Source: CAZSRX01 sp964609675 [NCBI: uncultured Bacteroidota bacterium] (GTDB lineage: Bacteria > CLD3 > SB21). From it: a stretch of 64,000 bases of DNA. The position numbers and the translations under genes were made by a program. Below, piece by piece: positions 9,268-17,148 of the stretch. The stretch spans positions 16,400 through 80,399 of the forward strand of contig CAZSRX010000015.1 of assembly GCA_964609675.1 (NCBI GenBank), given 5' to 3'. The notes under the pieces were generated by a model that ran no database searches, was not told the DNA's origin, and saw nothing but the letters and a program-made list of their open reading frames with translations. Each line of letters opens with the position of its first letter. The first letter of the stretch is position 1.

Positions 9268-9296
9268 TTGACTATCGGATTTTAAATTTTTAAAAT
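9268..9296 (+). promoter_or_regulatory. Promoter for ferredoxin
   Basis: TTGACT (9268-9273) and TAAAAT (9291-9296) with 17-bp spacing lie about 57 bp before the ferredoxin ATG in an AT-rich intergenic stretch. Confidence 0.6.
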
Positions 9297-9353
9297 TAGC
9301 CGTTCTGTTAGTACAACCAAGTAATGTTGATAACCTTTTATCAAGGAGAACCT

Positions 9354-9593
9354 ATGCCCCGAGTTATTTGCGAACCCTGCATCGGCGTCAAAGATACCGC
9401 CTGCGTAAAAGTATGCCCCGTGGATTGCATCAAGGATTCCGAGACCTGGAAGCACCTGATGATCAATCCGGACGAATGTATCGATTGCGGCGCCTGCGAG
9501 CCGGAATGCCCGGTGGAAGCCATTTTTGCAGTGGAAAACGTACCGGACAAATGGAAGAGTTTTATCGAAATCAACGCGAATGCATTCAAATAA
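9354..9593 (+). CDS. Bacillus-type 7Fe ferredoxin
   Basis: 79 residues. The ATG at 9354 is chosen because AAGGAG (9343-9348) precedes it and the family begins near PRVICEPCIGVKD. The cysteine pattern CIGVKDTACVKVCPVDCI, then CIDCGACEPECPVEAI, is that of ferredoxins carrying one 3Fe-4S and one 4Fe-4S cluster. The C-terminal PDKWKSFIEINANAFK is the usual helix. It is a soluble one-electron carrier in the cytoplasm; its partners are not shown here. It has its own promoter and terminator, consistent with high independent expression. Confidence 0.92.
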   Translation: MPRVICEPCIGVKDTACVKVCPVDCIKDSETWKHLMINPDECIDCGACEPECPVEAIFAVENVPDKWKSFIEINANAFK

Positions 9594-9615
9594 TCGCGTA
9601 ACGACCGAATGTTCC

Positions 9616-9649
9616 AAAGGCTCAGATGCTATATCCGAGCCTTTTTTTT
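9616..9649 (+). terminator. Rho-independent terminator after ferredoxin
   Basis: AAAGGCTC (9616-9623) and GAGCCTTT (9637-9644) enclose a 13-nt loop and run into eight T residues. It ends just before the rpiB ribosome binding site. Confidence 0.85.
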
Positions 9650-9669
9650 ATGAAAACAAGGAGAAAACG

Positions 9670-10125
9670 ATGACCATTGCAGTCGGCTGCGATCACGGCG
9701 GTTTTCCGCTTAAAGAAACCGTTATTAACGCCATCCAGCAAGCGGGGCATTCTGTTATTGACCTCGGCACGCATTCCGCGGAGGCGGTAGATTATCCGGA
9801 TTTTTCCGGAGCGGTCTGCCGCGCCATTCTTGAAGGCCGGGCGCAACGGGGCATCGTTATCTGCGGAAGCGGCGTGGGCGCGGCTGTGGCCTGCAACAAA
9901 TTCAAAGGCATCCGCGCCGGCACCTGTCACGATACCTTTTCCGCGCGGCAGGGCGTGGAAGACGACGATATGAACGTCATGGCCATGGGCGCCCGAATCA
10001 TCGGACCCTCGCTCGCCACGGAAATTGTCCGCGCGTTCCTCGGCGCCGTCTTCTCCAACGCGGAACGCCATGTGCGCCGGCTGAACAAAGTCAAGGCGTT
10101 TGAAGAGCATTTCGGGCGGGAATGA
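9670..10125 (+). CDS. rpiB: Ribose-5-phosphate isomerase B (RpiB/LacAB family)
   Basis: 151 residues, from ATG 9670 with AAGGAG at 9658-9663. It interconverts ribose-5-phosphate and ribulose-5-phosphate in the pentose phosphate pathway. MTIAVGCDHGGFPLKE carries the phosphate-binding start, and GIVICGSGVGAAVACNKFKG holds the active-site Cys and the GSG loop. The region ARQGVEDDDMNVMAMGARIIG replaces the commoner R-HNDANVL-LG form, placing it in a subgroup of RpiB-like isomerases whose exact sugar phosphate is less certain. It stands alone between the ferredoxin terminator and a 112-bp gap. Confidence 0.88.
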   Translation: MTIAVGCDHGGFPLKETVINAIQQAGHSVIDLGTHSAEAVDYPDFSGAVCRAILEGRAQRGIVICGSGVGAAVACNKFKGIRAGTCHDTFSARQGVEDDDMNVMAMGARIIGPSLATEIVRAFLGAVFSNAERHVRRLNKVKAFEEHFGRE

Positions 10126-10237
10126 TCATTCCGTGCCGCTCTATCTTCCCGAAGCGCCTGAATTTTAACGAAACGATGAAAACCAGCCGGAATTTAATAG
10201 GAATTTTGGAAACGAAATTTTTTAACCCTAATATCGA

Positions 10238-10864
10238 ATGAACCCGGATAAAAACATGTGTAGCGGTATGAAATGTATTCTCAGTGTTTTAATCGGCCTG
10301 TTAATACATCCTTTGACCCTGGTTTCCCAGTCCAAAGCCGAAATGTTACAGGTTATACGAATCTTGCCGAAAGACGCCTTTATGTATGCGCTGGAAACAA
10401 TCAACGACGAAGAACGAACACGGCTTATCGAAAACGGCAAAGGCGCTAACTGGACCGTGGAAATTCTTCGCGAAGATTTTCTAAAGCTTACTTATAACGA
10501 AACCGGCGATCATTTTATCCGAATCAAAAAACTGAAATGTAATTCCGGAAACAACCTGATCATTGTACATACCGAGCAGGGACAGAACCACACCATGGAG
10601 TGTTTCATGCAGGACGGAAAAACCGGATGGTATAAGAAAAAGGAATTCCTGCCGGACATCAAAGCCAATGAATTTTTAGATAAAAATTACCTGCCGGCCA
10701 ATCACCCGCTTACCGCTTCCTTCCTGATGGAAGACAACGGCCGCATTACGGCCTATCTGAACTTCTGGATGGAGCCCGATTTTGAAGAACGACAGATTGC
10801 TTTTACCGTATGGCTGGAATGGAACGGCGAAACTTTTACGGTTAAAAAAGAACCCATCCGGTAA
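10238..10864 (+). CDS. Secreted hypothetical protein
   Basis: 208 residues. The first 30 residues (with MKCILSVLIGLLIHPLTL) form a signal peptide; the real start could be ATG 10238, 10256 or 10268, none with a strong ribosome binding site. The mature part is mixed alpha/beta with two Cys (about residues 98 and 121) and a C-terminus of alternating strands (RITAYLNFWMEPDF, IAFTVWLEWNG). I recognise no family and no catalytic motif. It precedes rseC by 61 bp on the same strand and may share a transcript. Confidence 0.7.
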   Translation: MNPDKNMCSGMKCILSVLIGLLIHPLTLVSQSKAEMLQVIRILPKDAFMYALETINDEERTRLIENGKGANWTVEILREDFLKLTYNETGDHFIRIKKLKCNSGNNLIIVHTEQGQNHTMECFMQDGKTGWYKKKEFLPDIKANEFLDKNYLPANHPLTASFLMEDNGRITAYLNFWMEPDFEERQIAFTVWLEWNGETFTVKKEPIR

Positions 10865-10925
10865 ATAAAAGAAGCATCATTAAAACCCGGAGGCATTTCA
10901 ATATAAAGACCATGGAATTTTTGTC

Positions 10926-11396
10926 ATGAATGGCGAGACCCTTATTTACCACGACGGCATCGTACAAAGCGCCGGCACCGATCGCGTGTTTGTCCGTATC
11001 CTTTCCCAATCGGCATGCAGTAGCTGTCATTCCAAGTCACTGTGTTCCGCACTCGACATTAAAGAAAAAATCATAGAGATTGAAACCCCCGAGGCGCGCG
11101 CTTTTACCGCCGGCGAGGCCGTTACCGTTTCGATGGCTGAAACCTCGGGCTGGAAAGCTGTAGTCCTGGCTTATTTCCTGCCGTTTGTAATCCTGATGAC
11201 CGTTCTGGTCGCCGCTGTGGATATTACCGGCAGTGAAATGGCCGGCGGTTTGGCGGCCCTGGGTATTTTGATTCCGTATTACTGGATGCTATATATACTT
11301 CGAAAATTTATTAAGAAAAACTTTATTTTTTCTGTTGCCAAAATGCATCATCCTATTGAAAGCAATATAGCCATCCATTCTGCAGTAAATTTATAA
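10926..11396 (+). CDS. rseC: RseC/MucC-family membrane protein
   Basis: 156 residues. The N-terminal domain has the family's cysteine cluster in SACSSCHSKSLCSAL (about 29-43), followed by VSMAETSGWKAVVLAYFLPF. Two transmembrane helices span about 77-97 and 103-125. RseC proteins sit in the cytoplasmic membrane; in E. coli they accompany the Rsx/Rnf electron-transport complex and the SoxR-reducing system. No rnf genes are in the window, but the ferredoxin at 9354 is close. It lies just upstream of a sigma-factor gene, on the same strand but separated by 214 bp with its own promoter. Confidence 0.85.
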   Translation: MNGETLIYHDGIVQSAGTDRVFVRILSQSACSSCHSKSLCSALDIKEKIIEIETPEARAFTAGEAVTVSMAETSGWKAVVLAYFLPFVILMTVLVAAVDITGSEMAGGLAALGILIPYYWMLYILRKFIKKNFIFSVAKMHHPIESNIAIHSAVNL

Positions 11397-11490
11397 TACA
11401 TTCATAAAAAACTATTCTCCTTTAAATATAGCCGGTCTGAGTTGCGGCTAAGTAAAGCAAAAACATATATTCACACTTTTATTTTTTTTC

Positions 11491-11517
11491 TTGACATTGT
11501 AGCCGGCTTTTTATGAT
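11491..11517 (+). promoter_or_regulatory. Promoter of the sigma-factor cassette
   Basis: A consensus TTGACA (11491-11496) is followed by TATGAT (11512-11517, 15-bp spacing) or alternatively GATATT (11515-11520, 18 bp). An AGGAGGG (11526-11532) lies just downstream, so the transcript has a leader of about 85 bases before the sigma-factor frame. Confidence 0.55.
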
Positions 11518-11536
11518 ATTTATTTAGGAGGGTGGC

Positions 11537-11578
11537 TGTGACGCCATGAAAATTTCCTGTTTTGTGCTCTGCGTCACA
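11537..11578 (+). promoter_or_regulatory. Inverted repeat in the sigma-cassette leader
   Basis: TGTGACGC (11537-11544) and GCGTCACA (11571-11578) are perfect 8-bp inverted arms with a 26-nt loop. The hairpin covers the start of a tiny open frame and sits between AGGAGGG and the sigma-factor start, so it could act as an operator or a translational switch. Confidence 0.5.
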
Positions 11579-11617
11579 CCGGCTTATAGAAAATTTACCT
11601 ATATTACTGGTTGGTAA
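11546..11617 (+). CDS. Possible 23-residue leader peptide
   Basis: ATG at 11546 opens a 23-codon frame (MKISCFVLCVTPAYRKFTYI...) ending in TAA at 11615-11617. AGGAGGG lies 13 bp before it, rather far. The stop overlaps the proposed TTG start (11611) of the sigma factor, as expected for a translationally coupled leader. The frame may be chance; it is too short for further judgement. Confidence 0.25.
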   Translation: MKISCFVLCVTPAYRKFTYITGW

Positions 11618-12459
11618 TTTATTTACCGCAGACAACAGAAAAGCGAACCAGACAAAGAAAGCGGCATTTGTCTCAGTCTACAAAAAAAGAAAATTTAGAC
11701 CATCAGAAAGCTGACCAGCGCCAGCGCGATGTTCCGGGACGCATCGCCGTGGTTGAGTGGCAGGCGCTTCAGGACCGTGATCTGGTGCGTATGGCTTTGC
11801 AGACCGATCTGGCCGAGCCGGCACTGGTGGAACTGTGGGAACGCTACAAGAAGCGCCTCTATTTCTATATCCATTACCGCATTCACTGGAATCCGCAAAG
11901 CGAAGACGTGCAGGAGCAGTACGTCATTGAGGATCTGCTTCAGAACATATTCTTCGACGTGCTGGAAAATCTCCGGACGTACAACCCGGAATACCAGGTC
12001 TCCACGTGGGTCTATACCATCGCCAACAAGCATATCATGCGGTATATCCGCGAAGTCCGAAAACATGAAGCCCGGACGATGGAACTCGGCGACGTCCACG
12101 ACGCCGAAATGCATACCCATCATTACGTACGGCCGGATGACGTTCTGGAACTTAAGGAATTCGAGATCATCGTCCGCCGCTTTATCCGATCGCTCAAACG
12201 CCGGGCCGACCGGGAGGTTTTTATTCTTTTCCTGCAGAACCTGAACACAAAGAACATATCCGAATTTTTACAAAAAACCCACGACTCGGTCCGTTCCCGG
12301 CTGAACCGCGTGGTGAAACTTTTTAAGAGGTTTTTACAGAAACAATACCCCGAATACTACAACTCACGAATCATCGCTCACATCCGGAATCTGGAAATAT
12401 CGAAAACCGAAACCTCAACCCCGTTATTGAGACCGACGGACCTCAATATGAAGGACTGA
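11611..12459 (+). CDS. ECF-type RNA polymerase sigma factor
   Basis: Up to 282 residues. Region 2 is clear: LVELWERYKKRLYFYIHYRI, then YVIEDLLQNIFFDVLENLRT, then the region 2.3/2.4-like YQVSTWVYTIANKHIMRYIR (about 70-150). Region 4 (about 180-250) is weaker: AADREVF-type helix, LNTKNISEFLQKTHDSVRSR as helix-turn-helix, then a basic tail. The first 45 residues are highly basic and Gln/Lys-rich, unusual for ECF factors. The start is uncertain: TTG 11611, TTG 11668 or GTG 11749; none has an ideal ribosome binding site. No transmembrane anti-sigma gene follows; instead a soluble AgmX-like protein starts 4 bp downstream. Confidence 0.8.
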   Translation: MVIYLPQTTEKRTRQRKRHLSQSTKKENLDHQKADQRQRDVPGRIAVVEWQALQDRDLVRMALQTDLAEPALVELWERYKKRLYFYIHYRIHWNPQSEDVQEQYVIEDLLQNIFFDVLENLRTYNPEYQVSTWVYTIANKHIMRYIREVRKHEARTMELGDVHDAEMHTHHYVRPDDVLELKEFEIIVRRFIRSLKRRADREVFILFLQNLNTKNISEFLQKTHDSVRSRLNRVVKLFKRFLQKQYPEYYNSRIIAHIRNLEISKTETSTPLLRPTDLNMKD

Positions 12460-12463
12460 ACCA

Positions 12464-13531
12464 ATGGCCATCCGTAAACATACATCCCGCTCTTCCTCCG
12501 CCGTACAGCAACTGCTGTCGGAATTTATTCTTGAACTGGACCAGATGAGTTCCAACGGCACTTTGAAAACTTACGGGTATTCCGCCGTGTCCGACCTGCG
12601 CGAGCATTACCTGAATCAGTGCGCCGGCGATGAACAGACGCGTCTGGCTGAAGAAATCGATCTCATTCTTAACGCCAAGCTAAATTACTTCCGAAAAGAA
12701 ACCCTGCTGTATCTTTCGGACGACCTGGAGCAATCTATAAAAGAAAAAATATTATCCATCGTACGGGATCTGAAAAAGAACGCCGCCCGTTTTACAGGTG
12801 TGCTGGTACAGAGCGGGCTTTTACAGCCGCTCCGCTGGATCCGCTCTGTTATCGAACCGGCCGTTGCCAATACCATACTGACCTATGCGGTCGTCATGAA
12901 TCCGCCGGCGATTGAAAACCCGCCCATAAGCGCGGTTGCGGAGGCCAAAACGAAAACCACGCCTTCGGCCTTTGCCGAAATATCCCGCCCATCCCGAGGG
13001 TATGAGACATTAACCAAAGTCCAGTCCTACACGGACGACCAGATACCCTCTGTAGCGCGGAACGACGCAGCCGGAATCCGTCATAATCCCCGGATAGCGC
13101 CGAATGGCCAAACGACTATCCAAACGGCTTCTTTAGAAAAAGCCCCTGCCGTCAATCTTACCGATACCATGACAATCACGGGCACACAAAACCTCCAGGC
13201 CCCGACGGCTATTCATACGACCGGTATCACCATACCGAATTCTGTTAGGCCGGTTTCTGAAATCCAGGAAGTTTTTTACATCAATGAATACAAACTCAAC
13301 GGCGCAATTCAGGCTCAGTTGAAGACCAGTAAAAATAAAAAACCGCACGGTAAGTTAGCCGTGAAAATGATTATAACACCTGCCGGCACGCCCAAACAAG
13401 TCGAGGTTACATCCGATACCAATGACAAAGATATATCCCATCGGGTTACCATCCAATTACTTCGGTTTCGCTTCTCTTCTGTGGATACTAAGCTTGGCGA
13501 TCAGACTGTTTATCACACTATTTATTTTTAA
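12464..13531 (+). CDS. AgmX/PglI-C-like protein, first paralog
   Basis: 355 residues in three parts. An all-helical N-terminal domain (about 10-150) contains SEFILELD, REHYLNQC, SGLLQPLRWIRS and EPAVANTILTYAVV. A Ser/Thr/Pro-rich disordered linker covers about 150-260. The C-terminal domain (about 262-355) has RPVSEIQEVFYINEYKLNGA, a beta segment with ITPAGTPKQVEVTSD, and the ending LGDQTVYHTIYF. The C-terminal part resembles the AgmX/PglI or TonB-like C-terminal fold, which interacts with envelope partners in other bacteria. No signal peptide or membrane helix is evident, so localisation is open. It lies 4 bp after the sigma factor and is clearly homologous to the next gene. Confidence 0.75.
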   Translation: MAIRKHTSRSSSAVQQLLSEFILELDQMSSNGTLKTYGYSAVSDLREHYLNQCAGDEQTRLAEEIDLILNAKLNYFRKETLLYLSDDLEQSIKEKILSIVRDLKKNAARFTGVLVQSGLLQPLRWIRSVIEPAVANTILTYAVVMNPPAIENPPISAVAEAKTKTTPSAFAEISRPSRGYETLTKVQSYTDDQIPSVARNDAAGIRHNPRIAPNGQTTIQTASLEKAPAVNLTDTMTITGTQNLQAPTAIHTTGITIPNSVRPVSEIQEVFYINEYKLNGAIQAQLKTSKNKKPHGKLAVKMIITPAGTPKQVEVTSDTNDKDISHRVTIQLLRFRFSSVDTKLGDQTVYHTIYF

Positions 13532-13601
13532 TTTAGCTAACGCTACCGCCGGTTTTTGTATTACACTTTAACAGCATATTAAATTTAATGGATTAATGTT
13601 T

Positions 13602-13621
13602 GAACAGGTGAGGGCCTGTTC
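13602..13621. repeat. Perfect hairpin between the two paralogs
   Basis: GAACAGG (13602-13608) and CCTGTTC (13615-13621) enclose TGAGGG. There is no T-run, so it is not a classical terminator. It begins 70 bp after one paralog and ends 18 bp before the next, a position suited to an operator, RNA processing signal or translational control of the second gene. Confidence 0.55.
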
Positions 13622-13639
13622 TGTACAACTATTTCAGTT

Positions 13640-14719
13640 ATGAAAACGCCCGCTTCAAATAAAGTTTTAGACCGCCTGATTGAAAGCTTCATTTTGGAAC
13701 TTGATGTGTATGCTCATAATGGCGTACTACGGGGTATTACTGAGGAAGAAGTACAGGCCTTAATCAGCCATTACGTCCGTCAATGTCCCGAAAAATACAA
13801 ACCGGAATTCATAGCACAGCTCAGGGTTATGATGCTGGCCCGATGGAATTACTCGCTTTTGGAGAATCTGCTGATGCTCAGCGAGGCCTGTGAATCGGGC
13901 GTTAAAAAAGGGATTATCGCCCGGGCCGGGGAACTGATGAAAAACAGCCATAAATGGGCCACGGCAGTTATGAACGCGGGACTTATCAACCCACTAAGGA
14001 TTATTAAGAGTTATTTGGAACCGGCGGTGGCCAACACACTGCTCACCTATTCGCTCGTAATTCAGCCGCCGATGGCGCCACTGAACCTTGCTGAAGCGCA
14101 GCTGGAAAACGGTTCCGCGAAATCCTGTCAACCGGCACATGCGGAAACAGCGGTTGCGCTCGACAAATTTGCCGGACTGAGCGCGGTATCAGAATATACG
14201 GATAACTTACCTTCCGCGGCCGATATCGCCTGGACGACCGGGGAAGCCTTTAAGCAAAAAAAGCCGGTGCGTATGTCGCGGTTAACGCCTATCGCTGATA
14301 AAACATCCGTCTCGGACCAGGCGCCCAGAGAGTGGAAACTGGATTATACCCGGCGTATTATGGAGCCGGTCTCTCCCGCAGCGCATGTCCGCCGCGGCCG
14401 ACCGGACAACGCGGATCGGTATGTCATGCCCACGGAACAACGCCCGGTCAATGAAATCCGCGCTGTGATGGCCAAATATGAATACAAAATTGCGAATTGT
14501 TTCGGGAAGAAAAATCCCACGAAAGAGGGCCCGGTGTATAAAGTGCCCGTCCGTTTCCGCATCCAGCCTTCCGGAAAAATCTTTGATATTCAGTTCCTTT
14601 CCGGTTCCATAAGCCGGGAAATCGCCGATCGCCTGATGATTCAACTGCGTCAGATACAGTTTTCAAAAATCGATCCCAGGCTGGGTGACCAAAACGTTTA
14701 TCATACGTTCTTTTATTGA
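13640..14719 (+). CDS. AgmX/PglI-C-like protein, second paralog
   Basis: 359 residues with the same three-part design as the preceding gene. The helical N-terminus has ESFILELD, ISHYVRQC, AGLINPLRIIKS and EPAVANTLLTYSLV. A variable linker retains a short EYTDNLPSA match to SYTDDQIPS in its partner. The C-terminal domain (about 265-359) has RPVNEIRAVMAKYEYKIANC, VRFRIQPSGKIFDIQFLSGS and LGDQNVYHTFFY. The linkers are unlike each other, whereas both ends are conserved, indicating an old tandem duplication with constraint on the ends. It is followed by a strong terminator, so the sigma cassette ends here. Function is unknown. Confidence 0.75.
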   Translation: MKTPASNKVLDRLIESFILELDVYAHNGVLRGITEEEVQALISHYVRQCPEKYKPEFIAQLRVMMLARWNYSLLENLLMLSEACESGVKKGIIARAGELMKNSHKWATAVMNAGLINPLRIIKSYLEPAVANTLLTYSLVIQPPMAPLNLAEAQLENGSAKSCQPAHAETAVALDKFAGLSAVSEYTDNLPSAADIAWTTGEAFKQKKPVRMSRLTPIADKTSVSDQAPREWKLDYTRRIMEPVSPAAHVRRGRPDNADRYVMPTEQRPVNEIRAVMAKYEYKIANCFGKKNPTKEGPVYKVPVRFRIQPSGKIFDIQFLSGSISREIADRLMIQLRQIQFSKIDPRLGDQNVYHTFFY

Positions 14720-14744
14720 AAACTTCCTGTGATGAGGGTTAATC

Positions 14745-14780
14745 AAGCCGGAAAAGGGGCTTGCCGTTCCGGCTTTTTTT
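14745..14780 (+). terminator. Terminator closing the sigma cassette
   Basis: AAGCCGGAA (14745-14753) and TTCCGGCTT (14767-14775) form a perfect 9-bp stem followed by seven T residues. An in-frame upstream extension of nrfH would begin inside this hairpin, which argues for the shorter nrfH. Confidence 0.9.
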
Positions 14781-14865
14781 ATCCACTCACTTTTCAATTG
14801 CGTGTTACGCGCTTTTCGATTATCTTTTCGGGCATAGAAATTTACATCTCAATAGCTTTATTCTG

Positions 14866-15453
14866 ATGTTAACACCGCTCAAAAAATTTTATCCACCGCC
14901 GGCCTGGCGTCCGGCCGTGATTGTTCTTTCCGGTGTCATGACCGGACTGGGTTTGCTTATCCTTTATATCTCCAACGCGTTTTCCTACCTGTCCGATCAG
15001 CCGGAAACCTGCATGAACTGTCACGTTATGACGCCGCAGTACGCCACCTGGCAGCGGAGCAGTCACCGGGAAGTCGCCACCTGCAACGATTGCCATGTAC
15101 CGCAGGATAACTTCTTCAATAAATATTTATTCAAAGCGCAGGACGGCATGCGGCACGCGACGATCTTCACCATGCGCTGGGAGCCGCAGGTCATCGAAAT
15201 CAAGGAAGCCGGTAAAAAAGCCGTGCAGGACAACTGCATCCGCTGTCATGTGGATCTAATCGAGCGGGTGTGGTCGGACGACATGACGTATCTGAACCGG
15301 CATTACAAGTCCGGGCGTCCGTGCTGGGACTGCCACCGTGAAACGCCGCACGGCCGCGTAAACAGCCTTGCATCCACGCCGTATGCCCGCGTACCCCGGC
15401 TGAGTCCCGTGGTGCCGTCTATGATTGAAAAACTGACGCGAAACGCTAAATAA
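14866..15453 (+). CDS. nrfH: NrfH, membrane quinol-oxidising tetraheme cytochrome
   Basis: 195 residues from ATG 14866. It is the small subunit of cytochrome c nitrite reductase, passing electrons from menaquinol to NrfA. One N-terminal membrane anchor (about 17-40, AVIVLSGVMTGLGLLILYIS) is followed by four CXXCH heme sites: CMNCH, CNDCH, CIRCH and CWDCH. Length and spacing fit the NapC/NrfH family. The longer in-frame start at 14761 is rejected because it overlaps the preceding terminator. nrfA follows 11 bp later. Confidence 0.93.
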   Translation: MLTPLKKFYPPPAWRPAVIVLSGVMTGLGLLILYISNAFSYLSDQPETCMNCHVMTPQYATWQRSSHREVATCNDCHVPQDNFFNKYLFKAQDGMRHATIFTMRWEPQVIEIKEAGKKAVQDNCIRCHVDLIERVWSDDMTYLNRHYKSGRPCWDCHRETPHGRVNSLASTPYARVPRLSPVVPSMIEKLTRNAK

Positions 15454-15464
15454 CGGAGACGTCC

Positions 15465-16955
15465 ATGAAAAGCATCATTGAAATTATTCAGCAAAAGCCC
15501 TGGATGGGGTGGATACTGTTTTTAGCCACCGTTGCCGCCGTCTTTCTCATCGGCCTGTTTGCCAGCTCGATTATCGAGCGGCGCGGCGAAGAGCGGGCGC
15601 TGTTCCAGATTCTGAAGCCGATTGCCGACTGGGAGCCGCGCAACGAGGTGTGGGGCGAAAACTTCCCGCGCGAATATGAAACGTACACGTCCACGCTGGA
15701 TACGACGTTCCGCAGTAAGCACGGCGGCTCGGCTACGATTGACGTGCTGGAGCATTACCCGAACCTCGTGGTGCTGTGGGCCGGTTACGCGTTTTCCCGG
15801 GATTTCAAACAAGCCCGCGGGCATTACTATGCCGTCGCCGACATACGCCATACCCTGCGCACCGGCGTTCCGCAGCCGGGCACCTGCTGGTCCTGCAAGA
15901 GCACGGATGTACCGCGCGTGATGAATGAAAAAGGCCCGGCGAATTTTTATAAATCGAAATGGGAAGACCTCGGCTCCGAGATCGTAAATAACATCGGTTG
16001 CCAGGACTGCCATGACAACAAGACCATGAACCTGCGCCTTTCGCGGCCGGCTTTAATTGAGGCGTTTGAACGGCGCGGCCTCGATATTAAAAAAGCCACA
16101 CACCAGGAAATGCGTTCGCTGGTCTGCGCGCAGTGCCATGTGGAATATTATTTCAAAGGCGACGGCAAATATCTCACATTCCCGTGGGACCAAGGAATGA
16201 CCGTGGACGAAGTCGAACGGTATTACGACCAGGTCGGGCACACGGATTTTGTGCATAAACTGAGCCGCGCGCGCATTCTGAAAGCCCAGCACCCCGATTA
16301 TGAGATATTCCGGACGGGAATTCACGCGCAGCGCGGCCTGTCCTGCGCCGATTGCCATATGCCCTACCGGAGCGAAGGCGGCGTGAAGTTCACCAACCAT
16401 AAGATTCAGAGCCCGCTGGCGAACATCGCCAATTCCTGCGCCGTGTGCCATCGCGAAAACGAGGACGATCTGCTGCGCAACGTGTACGAACGTCAGGACA
16501 AAATCATCGAAATCCGCTCGCTGGTCGAAGAAAATTTAGTCAAAGCGCACATCGAGGCGAAAACGGCCTGGGACCACGGCGCCACGGAGAAGGAAATGGA
16601 ACCGATACTTACGCTGATCCGGCACGCGCAATGGCGGTGGGATTACGCGGCGGCCAGCCACGGCGGTTCGTTCCATGCGCCTTTAGAGACACAACGCATC
16701 ATCGGCACCGCGCTGCAGCGGGTTCAGGAAGCGCGCATCCAGCTGGCCGCGGTATTAATCCGGCACAACGCTACCGTCCCCGTGAAAATGCCGGACCTCT
16801 CCACCAAGGAAAAAGCGCAGGCCTACATCGGGCTGGATATGAAGAAACTGAACGACGAAAAACAACGATTTATCAAAACGGTTGTTCCGGACTGGGATAA
16901 AAAAGCCAAAGAGCGGGAAAGTAAAATGAGCGCGTTGACAACCGGCAATAAATAG
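15465..16955 (+). CDS. nrfA: NrfA, ammonia-forming cytochrome c nitrite reductase
   Basis: 496 residues; reduces nitrite to ammonium with six electrons in the periplasm. An N-terminal hydrophobic segment (about 13-33) is an uncleaved anchor or signal. The active-site heme has the lysine-ligated motif CWSCK, and four more hemes are bound by CQDCH, CAQCH, CADCH and CAVCH, the full NrfA set. The segment CAQCHVEYYFKG includes the conserved catalytic Tyr region, and HGGSFHAP near the end supplies a distal heme ligand His. ACGGAG precedes the ATG. A short AACCG/CGGTT stem with T-run overlaps the stop (16940-16964) and may be a weak terminator. Confidence 0.95.
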   Translation: MKSIIEIIQQKPWMGWILFLATVAAVFLIGLFASSIIERRGEERALFQILKPIADWEPRNEVWGENFPREYETYTSTLDTTFRSKHGGSATIDVLEHYPNLVVLWAGYAFSRDFKQARGHYYAVADIRHTLRTGVPQPGTCWSCKSTDVPRVMNEKGPANFYKSKWEDLGSEIVNNIGCQDCHDNKTMNLRLSRPALIEAFERRGLDIKKATHQEMRSLVCAQCHVEYYFKGDGKYLTFPWDQGMTVDEVERYYDQVGHTDFVHKLSRARILKAQHPDYEIFRTGIHAQRGLSCADCHMPYRSEGGVKFTNHKIQSPLANIANSCAVCHRENEDDLLRNVYERQDKIIEIRSLVEENLVKAHIEAKTAWDHGATEKEMEPILTLIRHAQWRWDYAAASHGGSFHAPLETQRIIGTALQRVQEARIQLAAVLIRHNATVPVKMPDLSTKEKAQAYIGLDMKKLNDEKQRFIKTVVPDWDKKAKERESKMSALTTGNK

Positions 16956-17148
16956 CGGTTTTTTGAATTCTCCGAAACGTCGCTGCAAAATTATTTTCGT
17001 GTTCCCGGCAACACGCGGTTGCGAAAGACCGAACCCCGGTTTATTGTGAAATGAAATAATCTTGGCCAATATTTTTCTTTATCGTGACCCGGGCGGGCAA
17101 AGATAAAAAGAAATAAAAGACTAAGATTTGAATTGCGAATATTTGTAT

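Noticed and set aside
14761-14865. N-terminal extension of nrfH
   Set aside because: It starts inside the T-rich arm of the sigma-cassette terminator and does not resemble NrfH; ATG 14866 fits the family.
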